NCBI RefSeq assembly: GCF_020740795.1
Contig: NC_067302.1
Span: 248,001 to 312,000, forward strand
Reading direction: 5' to 3'
Length of the DNA: 64,000 nucleotides
Source of the DNA: Apus apus
Lineage: Eukaryota; Chordata; Aves; Apodiformes; Apodidae
The translations under genes and the position numbers were made by a program. Below, one piece after another: positions 11,687 through 23,431 of the stretch (positions within the stretch are counted from its first letter, which is position 1; every line of letters begins with the position of its first letter). The notes under the pieces were generated by a model that was not told the DNA's origin, searched no databases, and was given only the letters and a program-made list of their open reading frames with translations.

Positions 11687-12400
11687 GAACATAAGAACAG
11701 CCATAGTGACCAAAGTCCATCAGATCCAGTCACCTGTCTCTGACAATGACCCACATGTTCACCCTGTTGCCTTTTTCTGACAATTCCCCAACTCTGATAT
11801 ATTCTTTTTCAGACAGAGGGGCCAGAACCACAGTGTTCAGGGTGTGTATACACCATAGATTCATACTGCAGTATATAAATATTTTCTGTTTGTTTCTCAA
11901 TTTCTTTCCTAATACTTCTGGAGATTTACTTCACTTTTTTAATCATCACTTAGCATCAACCTGACATTTCCACAGACCAGTCCCAAATAATATATTTCCA
12001 AAGCCATGAATGGTAACACCAGCATTTTTCCCTGTTTTCTCACTTTTTGCATCTAACTGTACTGTACTCCTTCTCCCACTTTCTAACTCAAGATCTTTGC
12101 AGCTCTGCACAGTTGGTCCTTGTCTCTATTACCCTGAAGAGCTTTGTTTCATCAGCAGATGTCATCACCCCACTATTCATGTACTTTCCAGATCACTCAA
12201 TATATACAGTAGCCTGAGCCTTCTTTATTCACCTCCTTTCAGAGACTCTGGCAGAGGGCCTTGTCAAAACTCTCTAGAGAGTCCTAGTAATTATATCACT
12301 TGGACTTCACCCAATCCATCAGTTTTTCTTAATAACTTCAACCGATTTGTGAGGCATAACTTCCTTTTACAAAGCCAGTTTGAATGTCCCGCATAACACC
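11687..12400 (-). mobile_element. CR1: Ancient CR1 copy, deeply diverged
   Basis: It begins with 'gaacataagaacagccatag' and 'cctgtctctgacaatgacc', the 3' end typical of the CR1 type that is common in turtles and crocodilians. Further along are degenerate matches to the 'ccatagattcatactgcagt', 'tttcatcagcagatgtcatc' and 'cttgtcaaaactctctag' blocks, which correspond on the minus strand to successive ORF2 C-terminal and polymerase parts. No readable frame survives. It is much older than the other CR1 copies here and probably predates the radiation of modern birds. Confidence 0.8.
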
Positions 12401-12769
12401 ACGATTACTATGTGTACTATTGTTTATTATAATATAACCCTTTCTTCTCACTCTTTTTTTCTGAAGGTTTCCCTCTGTCTGGGAAACACGAGGGGAGAGG
12501 AGGCACAAAGAAGGAGTCAACAGCTCTTGCAAGAGATGCTGAGGAGACCTGGGCATTGCTGGAGCAACAGCTGCGCCCCTCCATTAACAAATACAGAAAG
12601 GAGGGAAATTAATGCAGTGGAAAATGATAAAGAGGAATGGAATATTGTTGTCAAAAACTCAAAGGAAAAAGAGACTTCCCTCAAAACCTAGGGTGCACTT
12701 CCAGAACCATTTTGCAGTTCTGCAGACTGAAGGAGAAAAACAATGCATGCAAGGTAAGTTGCCAGAGCT
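12401..12769. other. Unassigned DNA
   Basis: No recognisable feature. A purine-rich segment runs into the CR1 that begins near 12770. Confidence 0.4.
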
Positions 12770-13184
12770 GACTGAGGTATCTCCCTGATGAGAAAAGGCT
12801 GAGAGAGCTGGGACTGTTTAGCCTGGAGGAGAGAAGGCTGAGGGGAGACCTTATCAATGTATGCAAGTATCTAAAGGGTGGGTGCAAGGACGATGGAGGA
12901 GCCAGACTCTGCTCAGTAGTTCTCAGTGAAAGGACTAGGGGCAACGGGCACAAGCTGGAACATGGGAAGTGCCACTGATATATGAGGAAAAACTTCTTTA
13001 CAGTGAGAGTGACAGAGCCCTGGAACAGGCTGCCCAGGAGGGTTGTGAAGTCTCCTTCTTGGGAGATATTCAGAACCCACCTGGATGCAGCCCTGTGCTC
13101 CAGGAGCTCCTGCTTTAGCAGGGGGCCTGGACTAGATGATCTCTAGAGGTCCCTTCCAACTCTGACAACTTTGTGATTCTATGA
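12770..13184 (+). mobile_element. CR1: CR1 LINE 3' fragment (first of a head-to-tail pair)
   Basis: This is the ORF2 C-terminus ([21 protein letters not shown] sequence near 12787-12845) and 3' end, closing with 'ttgtgattctatga' at 13184. It shares the 'gggggcctggactagatgatc' type of tail. A second CR1 of a different subfamily starts two or three bases later in the same orientation. Confidence 0.94.
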
Positions 13185-13186
13185 AA

Positions 13187-13745
13187 AGAAGCATGGCCAG
13201 CAGATTCAGGGAGGTGATTCTCCCACTTTACTTGGCTCTCATGAGGTCCCACCTGCAGTCTCCAACATAAGAAGTACATGGAGCTCCTGAAGCGAGTCCA
13301 GATGAGGCCACAGAGATGATCCAAGGGCTGGAGCACTCTGCTTTGGAAACAGGCTGGAAAAGTTGGGGGTGTTCAGCCTGGAGGAGAGGAGGCTCCAGGG
13401 AGACCTTAGAGCACCTTCCAGTGCCTGAAGGGGCTCCAGAAAAGCTGGGGAGGGGCTTGGGACAAGGGCAGGGAGGGATGGGATGATGGGGAAGGGCTTT
13501 AAAGTGGAAGAGGGAAGATTAGTTTAGACATTAGGAATAAATCCTTCGCTGTGAGGGTGGTGAGACCCTGGCCCAGGCTGCCCAGGGAAGCTGTGGCTGC
13601 CCCATCCCTGGCAGTGTTGAAGGGCAGGTTGGATGGGGCTTGGAGCAACCTGGACTGGTGGGAGGTGTCCCTGCCCATGCAGGGGGGTTGGAACTAGAGG
13701 ATCTTTAAGGTCTCTTGCAACTCAAACCTCTCTATGATTCTATGA
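13187..13745 (+). mobile_element. CR1: CR1 LINE 3' fragment (second of a head-to-tail pair)
   Basis: The sequence starts inside ORF2 (GxAxxFREVILPLYLALMRSHLQS-like, broken) and continues through 'ggcttggagcaacctggac' to the tail 'ctctatgattctatga'. It belongs to the same subfamily as 643-807 and 60170-60765. Its 5' end abuts the tail of the previous CR1, consistent with insertion into or next to that tail. Confidence 0.94.
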
Positions 13746-16146
13746 TAATTCCTGCCAGCTGGCTAGGAACAGACATCAAGCTTATGGTTAAGCACTTGCC
13801 CAGGAGTTCTAAGCAGAGGATGAACAACCCTGCTGAAACCACTGCACTTTGGATCTTGAGTTGCATTGAACTCTTTAGCTCTCTGATAGTGAAGAGTTGT
13901 TGTTGTTCACCTTGGCCAGAAATAAAAGTTTCACGTGTTAAACATTCTCTGAATTCTCTTTAGTGAGCAGGGATGATGAAGTTAATCTAGTTTCTCAGTG
14001 AGAAAGTTCCTTTGTCTTCTCTGGGTTGTTTTTTTCCCCACACCTTTACCATCCCTTTAACTGCTTGACTCAGTAATAGCTCAATTCAGAGCTGACACTT
14101 TTGGAGTCTAAGAAACCTCTTTACCTGAATACTGGGCTGATCACACATCCCATGCAGGAGAAAATCTAAACCAAGAACACCAGACAGACTGATTAACAAT
14201 ATTAAAGACAATGACTGTCTTACTTAAAAACTAAACCCTGGTCCAATCTTGATTTCAGTTGCTCAGAAAAGTTGTAGCAAGGCTTCCCCACCTTGCAGTT
14301 ATTCAGTGTTAGAACAATTAGAGCAATGTGAAATGAAATGAAGTGCACATCACCCACCCACCTGTGTTTGAACAAGCCTGGCAGTCCTATTGCTTCCAAC
14401 AACTGTCAGTCACTGTGGGGAAAAAATAAAAAGCCGATGTGAAACATGGCATTTGCAGTCAAATGAACTAGTCTAGACTTCAACTGAATTATTAGTCTTC
14501 AATATACCAGTAAACAGGACAGCCTGACACTGGGAGAATATCTTACTGAAGTTAAATAAGGCCTCAACAGATACTGAGTCACTGAATTGATTTTTATAAG
14601 TAAACGAGGTTTTCCTGTGATGTGATGAATGAAAGTTACTTTCAAAAGTAACTCCAGATCAGGTTTCTAAACCCCATGAGACACACATCTTGTAGGATTT
14701 CTATTGGAGTCCTCAAAGCCTTAGGTAGTGTATATCCTTAAGCTTAATAAAATCCTGTATTGTGCAGACAAAGTCTCTTTTGATTTTGAGACTTTCAACT
14801 GAAATACATGTACCTCATTGAGCAGCTCTTACCCATTTGGGCTGGCAGGGGGGCATCCTTCAGAGGTGTATCAATAATTGTGCTGGGCAGCGAGATGATA
14901 TTATTTACTGGTTTCAGATTAATACAAAAGAGAGCTTGTGGGCCTGACAGAATTTCTGTTCCCTACTTAGAGCTTTGTCCTGGACGTTCACTGTGCTGAC
15001 ATTAAAATATATTCCCCATGTGCCAAATTCTCACCAGGGACTGTAGACTTATGCAGAATAATTAATCAAAATAATCCTTCCCTGACAAGCAGTAAAGTGT
15101 CACTACACAGTATAATGTATGGAACTGTAAAATATACATGTAAAATTAAAAAAACCCGAACTGAACACAGTGTAGTGTCTAACCAGAACTATAATCCACT
15201 TGGTTGGAAGTTCTTGGCTGGTTCTGTGGGCAAACCTGGCAGGCAGTGTTCCTCTTGGGGATGTGCACAAGGTCAGATAGGACAGTCATAAAAGTTGCTT
15301 AAAATCTATAGTCCCTCTATTGCAATGACTTATGCATCTGCTTAATGATATCACTTCATGTATTATAGATAACCATGACACTGTGTGGACTACTGAAAAC
15401 ACAAAGTTCCATGCTTATATATGTGTTTAGGAACCAGGGACTCTGAATCTACTTTAAAAAGTTTCTTTCCACGCACTTACCTGTGATGCCTGTTTCAGAA
15501 ACTCTGTTACTTACCTTCTGTGAGTTGGTGATCACTACCATTGGTAGAATTAAAAAAAATTAGTGATCAGACTCCAGTAGGAATTAGTATATAAGGATGT
15601 AATGAACTTTATTTACCATATAGGTGAAATGAATGTCTTCCCAGTAATTTTGTATTTCAGTTGTTACCTATTTTTTGAGAAAATATTCTGAATAGAGAGA
15701 AAATATTTTCCTGTTTTAAAAAAAAAAAAAAAGGGAAAAAAAAAGAAAAAAAGGGAAAAGGAAAAAAATTGTTTGCTTGAACTGTGAACACTGAAGAAAA
15801 ACAACATTAAATCCCAAGCAGTTGTTAAATTAAGTCAAGTATAGGTCATACATATAGTTGCATATTAAGGAAAAGAGAATACAAATGTGTAGACATATAC
15901 GTCTTGAAACACTGGGAGCCCAGAAGAAAAAAGAGGCCATCTGGCATGTTCAGCTGAGAGCAACCTCCCAGTGGGACATCTTGCCTTGGCAGGGTTTACC
16001 TGATCTCCACAGCATGAAGAGTACTGAGTAGAACCTGATTATATGATCGCCTCTGGACAATATTCTTGTCTTCAGTGTGTGCAGTTTGCAGTCCAGGTAA
16101 TCCTGGACCATCAGCTCTGGTGTCTGAAGTTACGTTTGTGGTGCTG
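13746..16146. other. Unassigned DNA with an A-rich purine tract
   Basis: No gene or transposon is recognised. An imperfect poly-purine tract (A runs broken by GGG and G) occupies about 15717-15771. I looked for a retrocopy ending in this tract and found none that I could identify. Confidence 0.4.
15717..15771. repeat. A-rich low-complexity purine tract
   Basis: Runs of 7-14 adenines are separated by GGG or single G, on one strand only. It is a simple sequence with no adjacent recognisable element. Confidence 0.85.
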
Positions 16147-16545
16147 AAGGAATCATGGAATGTCAGGTTGGAAGGGACCACAAGGATCATCTGGTCCAAC
16201 CTTTGGAGGTAGTACCATAGTTGATATGAGGTGGCTCAGCACCCTGTCAAGCTGAGACTTCAAACTGTCCAATGTGGGGGAATCCACCACTTCCTTTGGG
16301 AGACTCTTCCAATGTTGGACCTCATGGTGAAAATTTTACCTCTTGTGTCCAATTGGAATCTCCCCTGGAGCAACTTGTGCCCATGACCCCCATGTCTTTT
16401 CCATGTGATTCCTTGTAAACAGGGAGTCTCCATCTTCTTGGTAGCCCCCATTGAAGTACAGGAACATGATGATGAGGTCTCCCCTGAGCCTTCTTTTCTC
16501 CAGGCTGAACAAGCCCAGTTTTCCCAGCCTCTCCTCACATGGCAG
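16147..16545 (-). mobile_element. CR1: CR1 LINE 3' fragment
   Basis: On the minus strand this runs from 'gaggagaggctgggaaaactgggcttgttcagcctggag' type sequence (ORF2 C-terminus) through 'ggagagactgttcacacc'-equivalent positions to a 3' end whose plus-strand form is 'aatcatggaatgtcaggttg' and 'ggaccacaaggatcatctgg'. The ORF2 remnant is broken. It is moderately old. Confidence 0.88.
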
Positions 16546-18114
16546 ACAATGTGATCCCTCTGGCCTCCCACCAAGTTTTCACCCACACTTCTCAGATGGA
16601 AATCCTCTCAGACAGTTTGGCTGCATCAGCACTGTCCTTCACCCATCACTTCATGGTGCCCTTGGCCATGGGATGTGGGTATTTTTTTCAGTTCAATTGC
16701 CTGAAATCAATGGAAGGAGATGCCACAGCCTCCCAGAGCAAGATTTTCACAGCGTGGCAGGTGTGACGTCCAGTGCACAGCCTGGGGCAAACTGCAGGGT
16801 TGTGTGCTTGCAGCAAAGCTCACCACAAGAGCAGGCAGCAACAACCAAAAAGCAAAGTAGGACAAACCTGTCCTTGGTTTATCCACACTGTCCCCAGAGT
16901 GGTGTGCAGGTTTGGCAGTTGAGGGAGGATGAGGCAAACTTAGACTCATACAGGGAGGATTATGAGAAACTGAGGCACAGAGTCCCTGGAGTGAAGATAT
17001 TTGACAGTGATGACACAACCACAGCAATCAGCACAGACACCAGGGTCTCTTCTGTAGCCAGTGGGGAGAGAAGAGCATCTCATAACTGCAGGAGCACCAG
17101 AGACCAGGACTGCCCTCTGCAACTGCCTCTCTCCTGCACCCCAGATGTATCTGTATTCATCAAAAATAAGGCAAGATCACTTCATCAGATGAAAGAGCAT
17201 TTAAATTGAGAGAAAATGTTAGACCACGTAGTGCTATTTAACTTAGCAGAAAGCTCAGTTTACAGTCTGGAAGGTGGAAAGAGAACCTGCTTTAACTGTT
17301 GGTGATGACCACTGGGACTGCTTCACAGTTCTGGGGCCTTACTTAAAGCCAGGTACTTCTTTTGAATAGATTCTCTGTGTTCCATCTCTGGGCTTACACT
17401 GACACAGCAAGGTCAAGGCATCAGTGGAGGGTCTCCAGTGTGGTTAAGCTGGAGGAGAAACTAAGCACCAAAGTGTGACAAGGCAGGCGTGTGACATTAT
17501 GTGACACTGACAGCTTGTTACAATGGGGTGGGCTCTGCAGACATGGAGCTGCAGCTCTGCATGGAGAAACACCATCAAGCATTTCCAAAGATACTCAGTT
17601 CAGAGTGTACACAAAGTCATGACACATTTCTGGTGCACAGCTACCATCTCTGGAGAAGGGTGATCCTTGCAGACAGCAATTCTATTGTGCAGCTGAATGC
17701 TTGGCTGCAAAGAGAGCTTTGGTGCACCCCTGCAGATCTGCTCTGAGGCAAACAGTAGACACAAAAAGACTATGTTGAAATGAAAAACAGAATTTGCTCC
17801 TTCACTGAATAGAAGAGCAAAGAAAGGGAAAAAAAAACAAAACCAAACAACAGAAAACCCAAAAAAACCCAAGATGAAATGTCTTTTAGGAAGTTCACAC
17901 TTTTCCTTTCAGTTCACACTGAAGTTAGAGGAATTGGAGAGTTCATTCTCTCCACTTGTAGCTGGGTAACAACCAGGGGTTTGTGAAGGGATGGCTGAGA
18001 ACAGAGATACATTTCATCAAACTACTGGAAATCCATTTGCTCTCCCATCTCTTAATAACCAATTCTAATTTTTCATTTAAATGTAGCAACCTCTGTCTTG
18101 CCTAAATAAAGCAG
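16546..18114. other. Unassigned DNA
   Basis: The longest open frame in this part (16451-17209, plus strand) begins inside the antisense of the CR1 and continues into ordinary sequence. It shows no recognisable domain and is not accepted as a gene. Nothing else is identified. Confidence 0.4.
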
Positions 18115-19318
18115 GTATCAGTGGATGTCATCTATCTGGACTTGTGCAAGGCCTTTGACATAGTCCCAAAAAAACCATCCTTCTCTCTAAACTGGAGAGA
18201 TAGAGATTTGATGGGTGGACTGTTCAGTGAATAAGGAATTGGCTGGATGGACACATCCAGGGGGTGGTGGTCAATGGCTCAATGTCCAGATGGAGAGGGT
18301 GACAAGTGGTGTCCCTCAGGGATCCATACTGGGATCAGTGCTGTTTAATATCTACATCAATGACACAGATGGTGGGATCGAGGGCACCCTCAGCAAGCTT
18401 GCAGATGACACCAAGCTGGGTGTGCAATGGACACATCAAAGGGATGGGATGCCATGCAGAGAGACCTGGACAAGCTGGCAAACTGGGCCCATGTGAACAT
18501 CATGAGGTTCAACATGACCAAGTGCAAGGTCCTGCACCTGGGTATGGGCAGTCCTCATGATCAATACAAGCTGGGGGATGATGTGGTAGAGAGCAGCCCT
18601 GTGGAATGGGACTTGGGGATGCTGGTGACAAAAAGCTGGGACATGAGCAAACAACATGTGCACTTGCAGCCCAGAAAGCCAACTGTGTCCTGGGCTGCAT
18701 CAAAAGTAGCATGGCCAGCAGGTCAAGGGGAGGTGATTCTGCCCCTCTACTCCACTCTTGTGAGGCCACACCTGGAATACTGTGTCCAGCTTTGGAGTCC
18801 TCAACACAAGAGGGACACGGACTTGTTGGAATGGGTCCAGAGAAGGGTCACAAACATTATCAGAGGGTTGCAGCACCTCTCCTGTGAAGATGGGCTGAGA
18901 GAGCTGGGATTGTTCAGCCTGGAGAGGAGGAGGCTCCTGGGAGACCTTATAGTGGCCCTCCAGTACCTGAAGGGGCTCCAGGAAAGCTGGGGAGGGGCTG
19001 TTCACAAGGACAAGGAGCAATAGGACCAGGGGCAATGGCCTTAAACTAGAGCAGGGTAGATTTAGATTGGATATCAGGAAGAAGTTCTTTACTGTGAGAG
19101 TGGTGAGGCACTGGAACAGGTTACCCAGAGAGTTGGTGGAGGCCCCATCCCCAGATACATTCAAGGTCAGGCTTGACAAAGCTCTGAGCAACCTGATCTA
19201 GTTAAAAAGGTCCCTGTGCACTGCAGGTAGGCTTGACTAGAAGACCTTTAAAGGTCCCTTCCAACCCTACACATTCTTTGACTCTATGATTTTGATTCTA
19301 TGATTCTGTGATTCTATT
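18115..19318 (+). mobile_element. CR1: CR1 LINE, 5'-truncated, with reverse transcriptase C-terminal part
   Basis: It starts within the polymerase palm ('gtggatgtcatctatctgga', equivalent to VDVIYLDxxKAFD). It continues through [15 protein letters not shown] at about 18306-18350 and LADDTKLGV near 18400-18425. The ORF2 C-terminus follows in one frame from 18427 to 19023, with small deletions. The tail is extended and imperfect: several ATTCTRTG-like units between 19277 and 19318. Its 3' portion is nearly identical to the deleted copy at 1575-1926. Frameshifts separate the RT part from the C-terminal part, so it is inactive. Confidence 0.95.
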
Positions 19319-19808
19319 GTGCTGAAACCTTGACCAGTAATAAAGCTACTACCTGTGTGGGCTGACAAACACCAGATGGCACTAACAGGACCCACAGCTT
19401 CCAAAAATACATTTCATGGAACTCAAAAGAAAGAGAAATTTTTGCATCAGTTTCTGCATATTTGGGACAATTGACTTAAGTATCCAGCATAACAGTATCT
19501 GTGGGGTCCAACTTGGATACAAGGATCCTGTTCAAACATCAGAAAATACATTTAGAATAAACTGGGCTGATCTGCCAGTCCATACACAGTCATCAAATCA
19601 GGGTGCAGCTTCTGGGATAAAAACAAGGCAATGTCATAGTGTATTGCACTGAAAAATGAGATTCACAGAACAGGTAAAATCTACATAAAAGTAAAAAATT
19701 GGTTAAATCTGTAAAATGTAATGTGAGTAGATTTGCATGCATCAGTATAAAGGACTGGGTATGCTGCAAAAGTAACCATAGTCCTAACCAGATTCCTGTC
19801 TTTGGATT
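19319..19808. other. Unassigned DNA
   Basis: No recognisable exon or repeat. Confidence 0.4.
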
Positions 19809-20153
19809 TAGCTGCCTGAGAGGAGGTTGTAGGGAGGTGGGAGTTGGGCTCTTCTCTCAAGTGAATCATGACAGGACCAGAGGAAATGGCCTGAAGCTGC
19901 ACCAGGGGAGGGTTAGGCTGGAGATTAGAAAGAATTTATTTTCCCAAAGAGTGGTTGGGCAGTGGAACAGGCTGCCCAGGGAGGTGGTGGAGTCACCATC
20001 CCTGGAAGTGCTTAAAAGAAATATAGATGTGGTGTTAGGGACATGATTTAAGCACTGAATGGGCAGAGTAGGTTATGGCAGGGGATTTAGGTTATGGTTG
20101 GACTTGATGATCTTCAAGGTCTTTTCCAACCAGGATGATTCTATGATTCTATG
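19809..20153 (+). mobile_element. CR1: CR1 LINE 3'-end fragment
   Basis: It covers the last part of ORF2 ('gaggaaatggcctgaagctgc', 'tggaacaggctgcccaggga') and a tail ending in 'gattctatgattctatgg'. The segment with 'gatttaagcactgaatgggc' marks a different subfamily from its neighbours. Inactive. Confidence 0.93.
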
Positions 20154-22216
20154 GAAGTTACAACATTTTGCAAAAGCTATAAATAAGATAGAATAAACCT
20201 GACAGGAAATAATACGTATATGTATCTTGCATAATAAACTAGGATTTAGTTTATTAGAAAAAGGATTCTAGAAAAATACTAGAAAAGGCTTCTTCATTGC
20301 CAAATAGAGAAGAAAAATAATTAAGGGAATCAGTTTAAGATCTGTAATGGGAGCTTGGTCATTTGCTGCCTGGTATGCACAAGCTAATGTGCCACTTGAA
20401 CTTACAGTTAGCACATTAAAAAGACAGCAGAGTAATCTAGAATAGGAGCAAGTGTCCTCATGTGGTGAGGAGGTGATTTCAACATTGGGTACAGAAGCTA
20501 AACTCAGAGCCTGCAAAAGTGTCCCTGAGACAAGCTGCCATGTCCCTGGGAGAGAGGGATGAGCACACTTGCTATTCCTGCTTGGTGTTCTGCTCAAGCA
20601 AGGATTGCCAGCTGGAAGGACATCACGGTTTTGGGGGGAATCCAAGACCACCTGCAGGAAGCGACAACCCTCAAGGCCACGAGAGAGCTTGGGTGGCAAG
20701 GTCCTCCTTTGCTCCTCTGCTCTCACCCACTGCTGTGTGTGGCAGAGACATCTCATACATCTCAGGCTCCAGCCAGGGAGGACTGAGAGAGGTTCAGTTC
20801 TGCAGAGCATAAGAGTAGTTTCACTGGCAGGAGGAAACTGCTCACAGCCTAATCCTCCTCTCCCTCCTCCCCAGCTCTAGCAGGGCTGTGAGCATGACAG
20901 CATGGGGTCCGGAGCTCCTTTGGCCACTGCTTGGTGGGTGCCTCACACAGCAGAGCAGGAAGGGTGAATTCCTCCTACCTGCCTGCCAGATAGGCAGTGA
21001 ACACACCTGTGAGCACAGAGCAGCCCAGGCAGGTGCATCAGACACACACCCAACCCTTCTCACACCTCTGTGCATCTGGGCAGTGATTTTCACTTCCTGG
21101 CATTTTGCAGGATCTTGATTCTGGATTTTTGCGGGTACCTCTATTAGGAAAATAAATTATTAAAAATTCTTGAGGCTCTGAGTTGAATCCGTAAGAGTAT
21201 GAGTCTGCACCTGGATTTCTCATGTGTTTTGGGAGTAGCAAGGCCACTGTATTACTGGCTAGACTGGTTATTCTGATTATTCAAGATGCTTTTGTGATCT
21301 CAGGTGTACTTCGCATCAACACCAAACAACTTTTTAGTACTGGAACATTTATCAGGGTACAGAGCTGTAATATTTCAGTTCTGGTTAGTTTGCACTCTCC
21401 TGACCTTCCTTTTTTGAGATGCAAATTCTTCTGAACTGAATGTATTGTTGCACTTCATAAGTTGTCCAACTAATTGGGGAAATTACAACCTTCAAATACT
21501 GTAAGTACGCAGTCACTGTTGTTGTGTTAGTCATTATACAATGAACTGTACATTTTCTAAGTTTTTAATTAGGAAAAAAAAAAAAATTTCTTTGCTCTAT
21601 TACATTAGGTCGATATATCAATTCTGTTCACTATAATATTTTCCACATCTTATAAAACCATAAATATCAGCACTGTTTTCAACATTCCTCCCTTGTCCCC
21701 AGCTTCAGTGATGCTTCACAAAACAGCAAAGTTAATGTGGGATTCATTGCAGTCCACTTGGATCTCTAAAGCTCAGCCAGAGTTGGTCACCTCTGACAGA
21801 GATCTGAGCCCTTAGGGCTGAGAATCTCTTCTGTGACTGTAAAGGGAGATGGTACAAAAGAACTCATGTTGGTAGAGAACTCCACATGGCATAACATTTG
21901 TTCACTCCAGCATGGTTCATGCTGCATACCTCAATCTAAAATTATTATTTTAAGAATACAACCATTATAATACTATAATATTAATGTTAATGTTAAATAT
22001 TAGTCATTTTGTAATAATGTTATTATAATATTTTTTTCTTTGATACAGAGAACAGCTTTCTCTATGATAAATGGTACACAAAACATTTCCCCTTTTAAAT
22101 AAGAAACTGTGATAATTGGCAAGAAAATACTGGCAATGTTTAACACCTCTCCCCTCTCCCTACCTTCTATTTTTGCTCAGCCTTCAAGAAAGTATTGATA
22201 TTTTTCTCTCGTGCCT
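20154..22216. other. Unassigned DNA
   Basis: Two kilobases with no recognisable gene or transposon. The 180-residue open frame on the minus strand (20268-20810) and overlapping plus-strand frames show no identifiable domain. AT-rich low-complexity sequence lies around 21940-22040. Confidence 0.4.
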
Positions 22217-23290
22217 TCATAGAATCATAGAATGGTTGAAGTTGGAAGGGACCTTAAAAATCATCAGGTTCTAAGCCACCTGCCATGAGCAGGGACTCCT
22301 CCCACCAGACCAGGCTGCACAAGCCTCATCTGACCTGTCCTTGAAAACCTTCAGGGATGGGGCATCAACAACGTCCCTGAGCAACCCATTCCAGTTCCTC
22401 ACCACCCTTAAGAGTGAAGAATTTCTTCCTAATATCTAACCTCAATCTCCCCTCTTTCAGTTTAAAAACATTACCCTTGTCCTATCACTGCCCTCTCTGG
22501 TGAAAAGCCCCTTCCCAGCTTTCCTGGAGCCCCTTCAGGCACTGGAAGGTGCTCTCAGGTCTCCCTGGAGCCTTCTCTTCTCCAGGCTGAACACCCCAAC
22601 ACAGCCTGTCTCCAGAGCAGAGCTGCTCCAGCCCTTGGATCATCTTCATGGCTCTTCTCTGGCCCCTCTCCAACAGCTCCATGTCTCTCCTGTGCTGAGG
22701 GCTCCAGAGCTGGACAAATTACTCCAGGTGGGGTCTGACCAGAGCAGAGCAGAGGGGCAGGATCCCCCCTGGCCCTGCTGGCCACACTTCTTTGGATGCA
22801 GCCCAGGACACAATTGGCCTCTGGGCTCCAGCACACACTGGTGGCTCATGTCCAGCTTCTCATCTCCTCCCACCCCACGTCCTTCTCCTCAGGGCTGCTC
22901 TCCAGCCATTCTCCCCCCAGCCTGGATCTGTGCCTGGGGTTGTGCTGACCCAGGGGCAGGACCCTGCACTTGGCCTTGTTGAACCTCAGGAGCCTGGCAT
23001 TGGCCACCTCTCCAGCCTGTCCAGCTCCCTCTGGACGGATCCCTTCCCTCTAGGGTGCCAGCCACCCTGCACAGCCTGGGGTCACCAGCAAACCTGCTGA
23101 GGACACACTCAGTCCCACTGTCCATGTCTCCAACAAAGGTGTTGAACAGCCCTGGTCCCAGTACTGACCCCTGAGGGACACCACTCATCACCTGCCTCCA
23201 TTTGGACATGGAGCCATTGACCACAACTCTGGGTGGGGCCATCCAGCCAATCTCTTATCCATTGAGTGATCCATCTGTCAAATCCATGCC
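22217..23290 (-). mobile_element. CR1: CR1 LINE, 5'-truncated, near-identical inverted partner of 3.2-3.9 kb
   Basis: The 3' tail is intact (plus-strand 'tcatagaatcatagaatggt' at 22217). The minus strand then reads back through the ORF2 C-terminus to the polymerase region: [15 protein letters not shown] and LSRFAGDPRL at about 23070-23190, with the usual FADD block changed to FAGD. The segment 22320-23010 matches 3207-3895 almost base for base in the opposite orientation. The long plus-strand frame 22500-22982 is only the antisense of this element. Confidence 0.95.
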
Positions 23291-23431
23291 GTGTCAGGTT
23301 AGAAATCAGGTTGCTGATTATACACAGACAACATGTATTAGCTACCCAACCAATTGCTAACTACCAAGTTCCAACTGCTGTTATACCTTATTACTAAATA
23401 TTACTTATCTAGCTCTTGGTAGATGACTGTA

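Noticed and set aside
15600..15771. A-rich tract considered as the tail of a processed retrocopy
   Set aside because: No coding or mRNA-like sequence is recognisable upstream, and the tract is a mixed purine run without a polyadenylation signal at the usual distance.
16451..17209. 252-residue plus-strand open frame
   Set aside because: Its first part is antisense to a CR1 and the rest has no recognisable domain, splice context or Kozak support. Chance cannot be excluded.
20268..20810. 180-residue minus-strand open frame with overlapping plus-strand frames
   Set aside because: No recognisable domain, and open frames of similar length occur on both strands of the same DNA.
22500..22982. 160-residue plus-strand open frame, with a near-identical one at 3228-3710 on the minus strand
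   Set aside because: Two similar frames could suggest a gene family, but both are exactly antisense to CR1 ORF2 and are explained by the shared CR1 segment.
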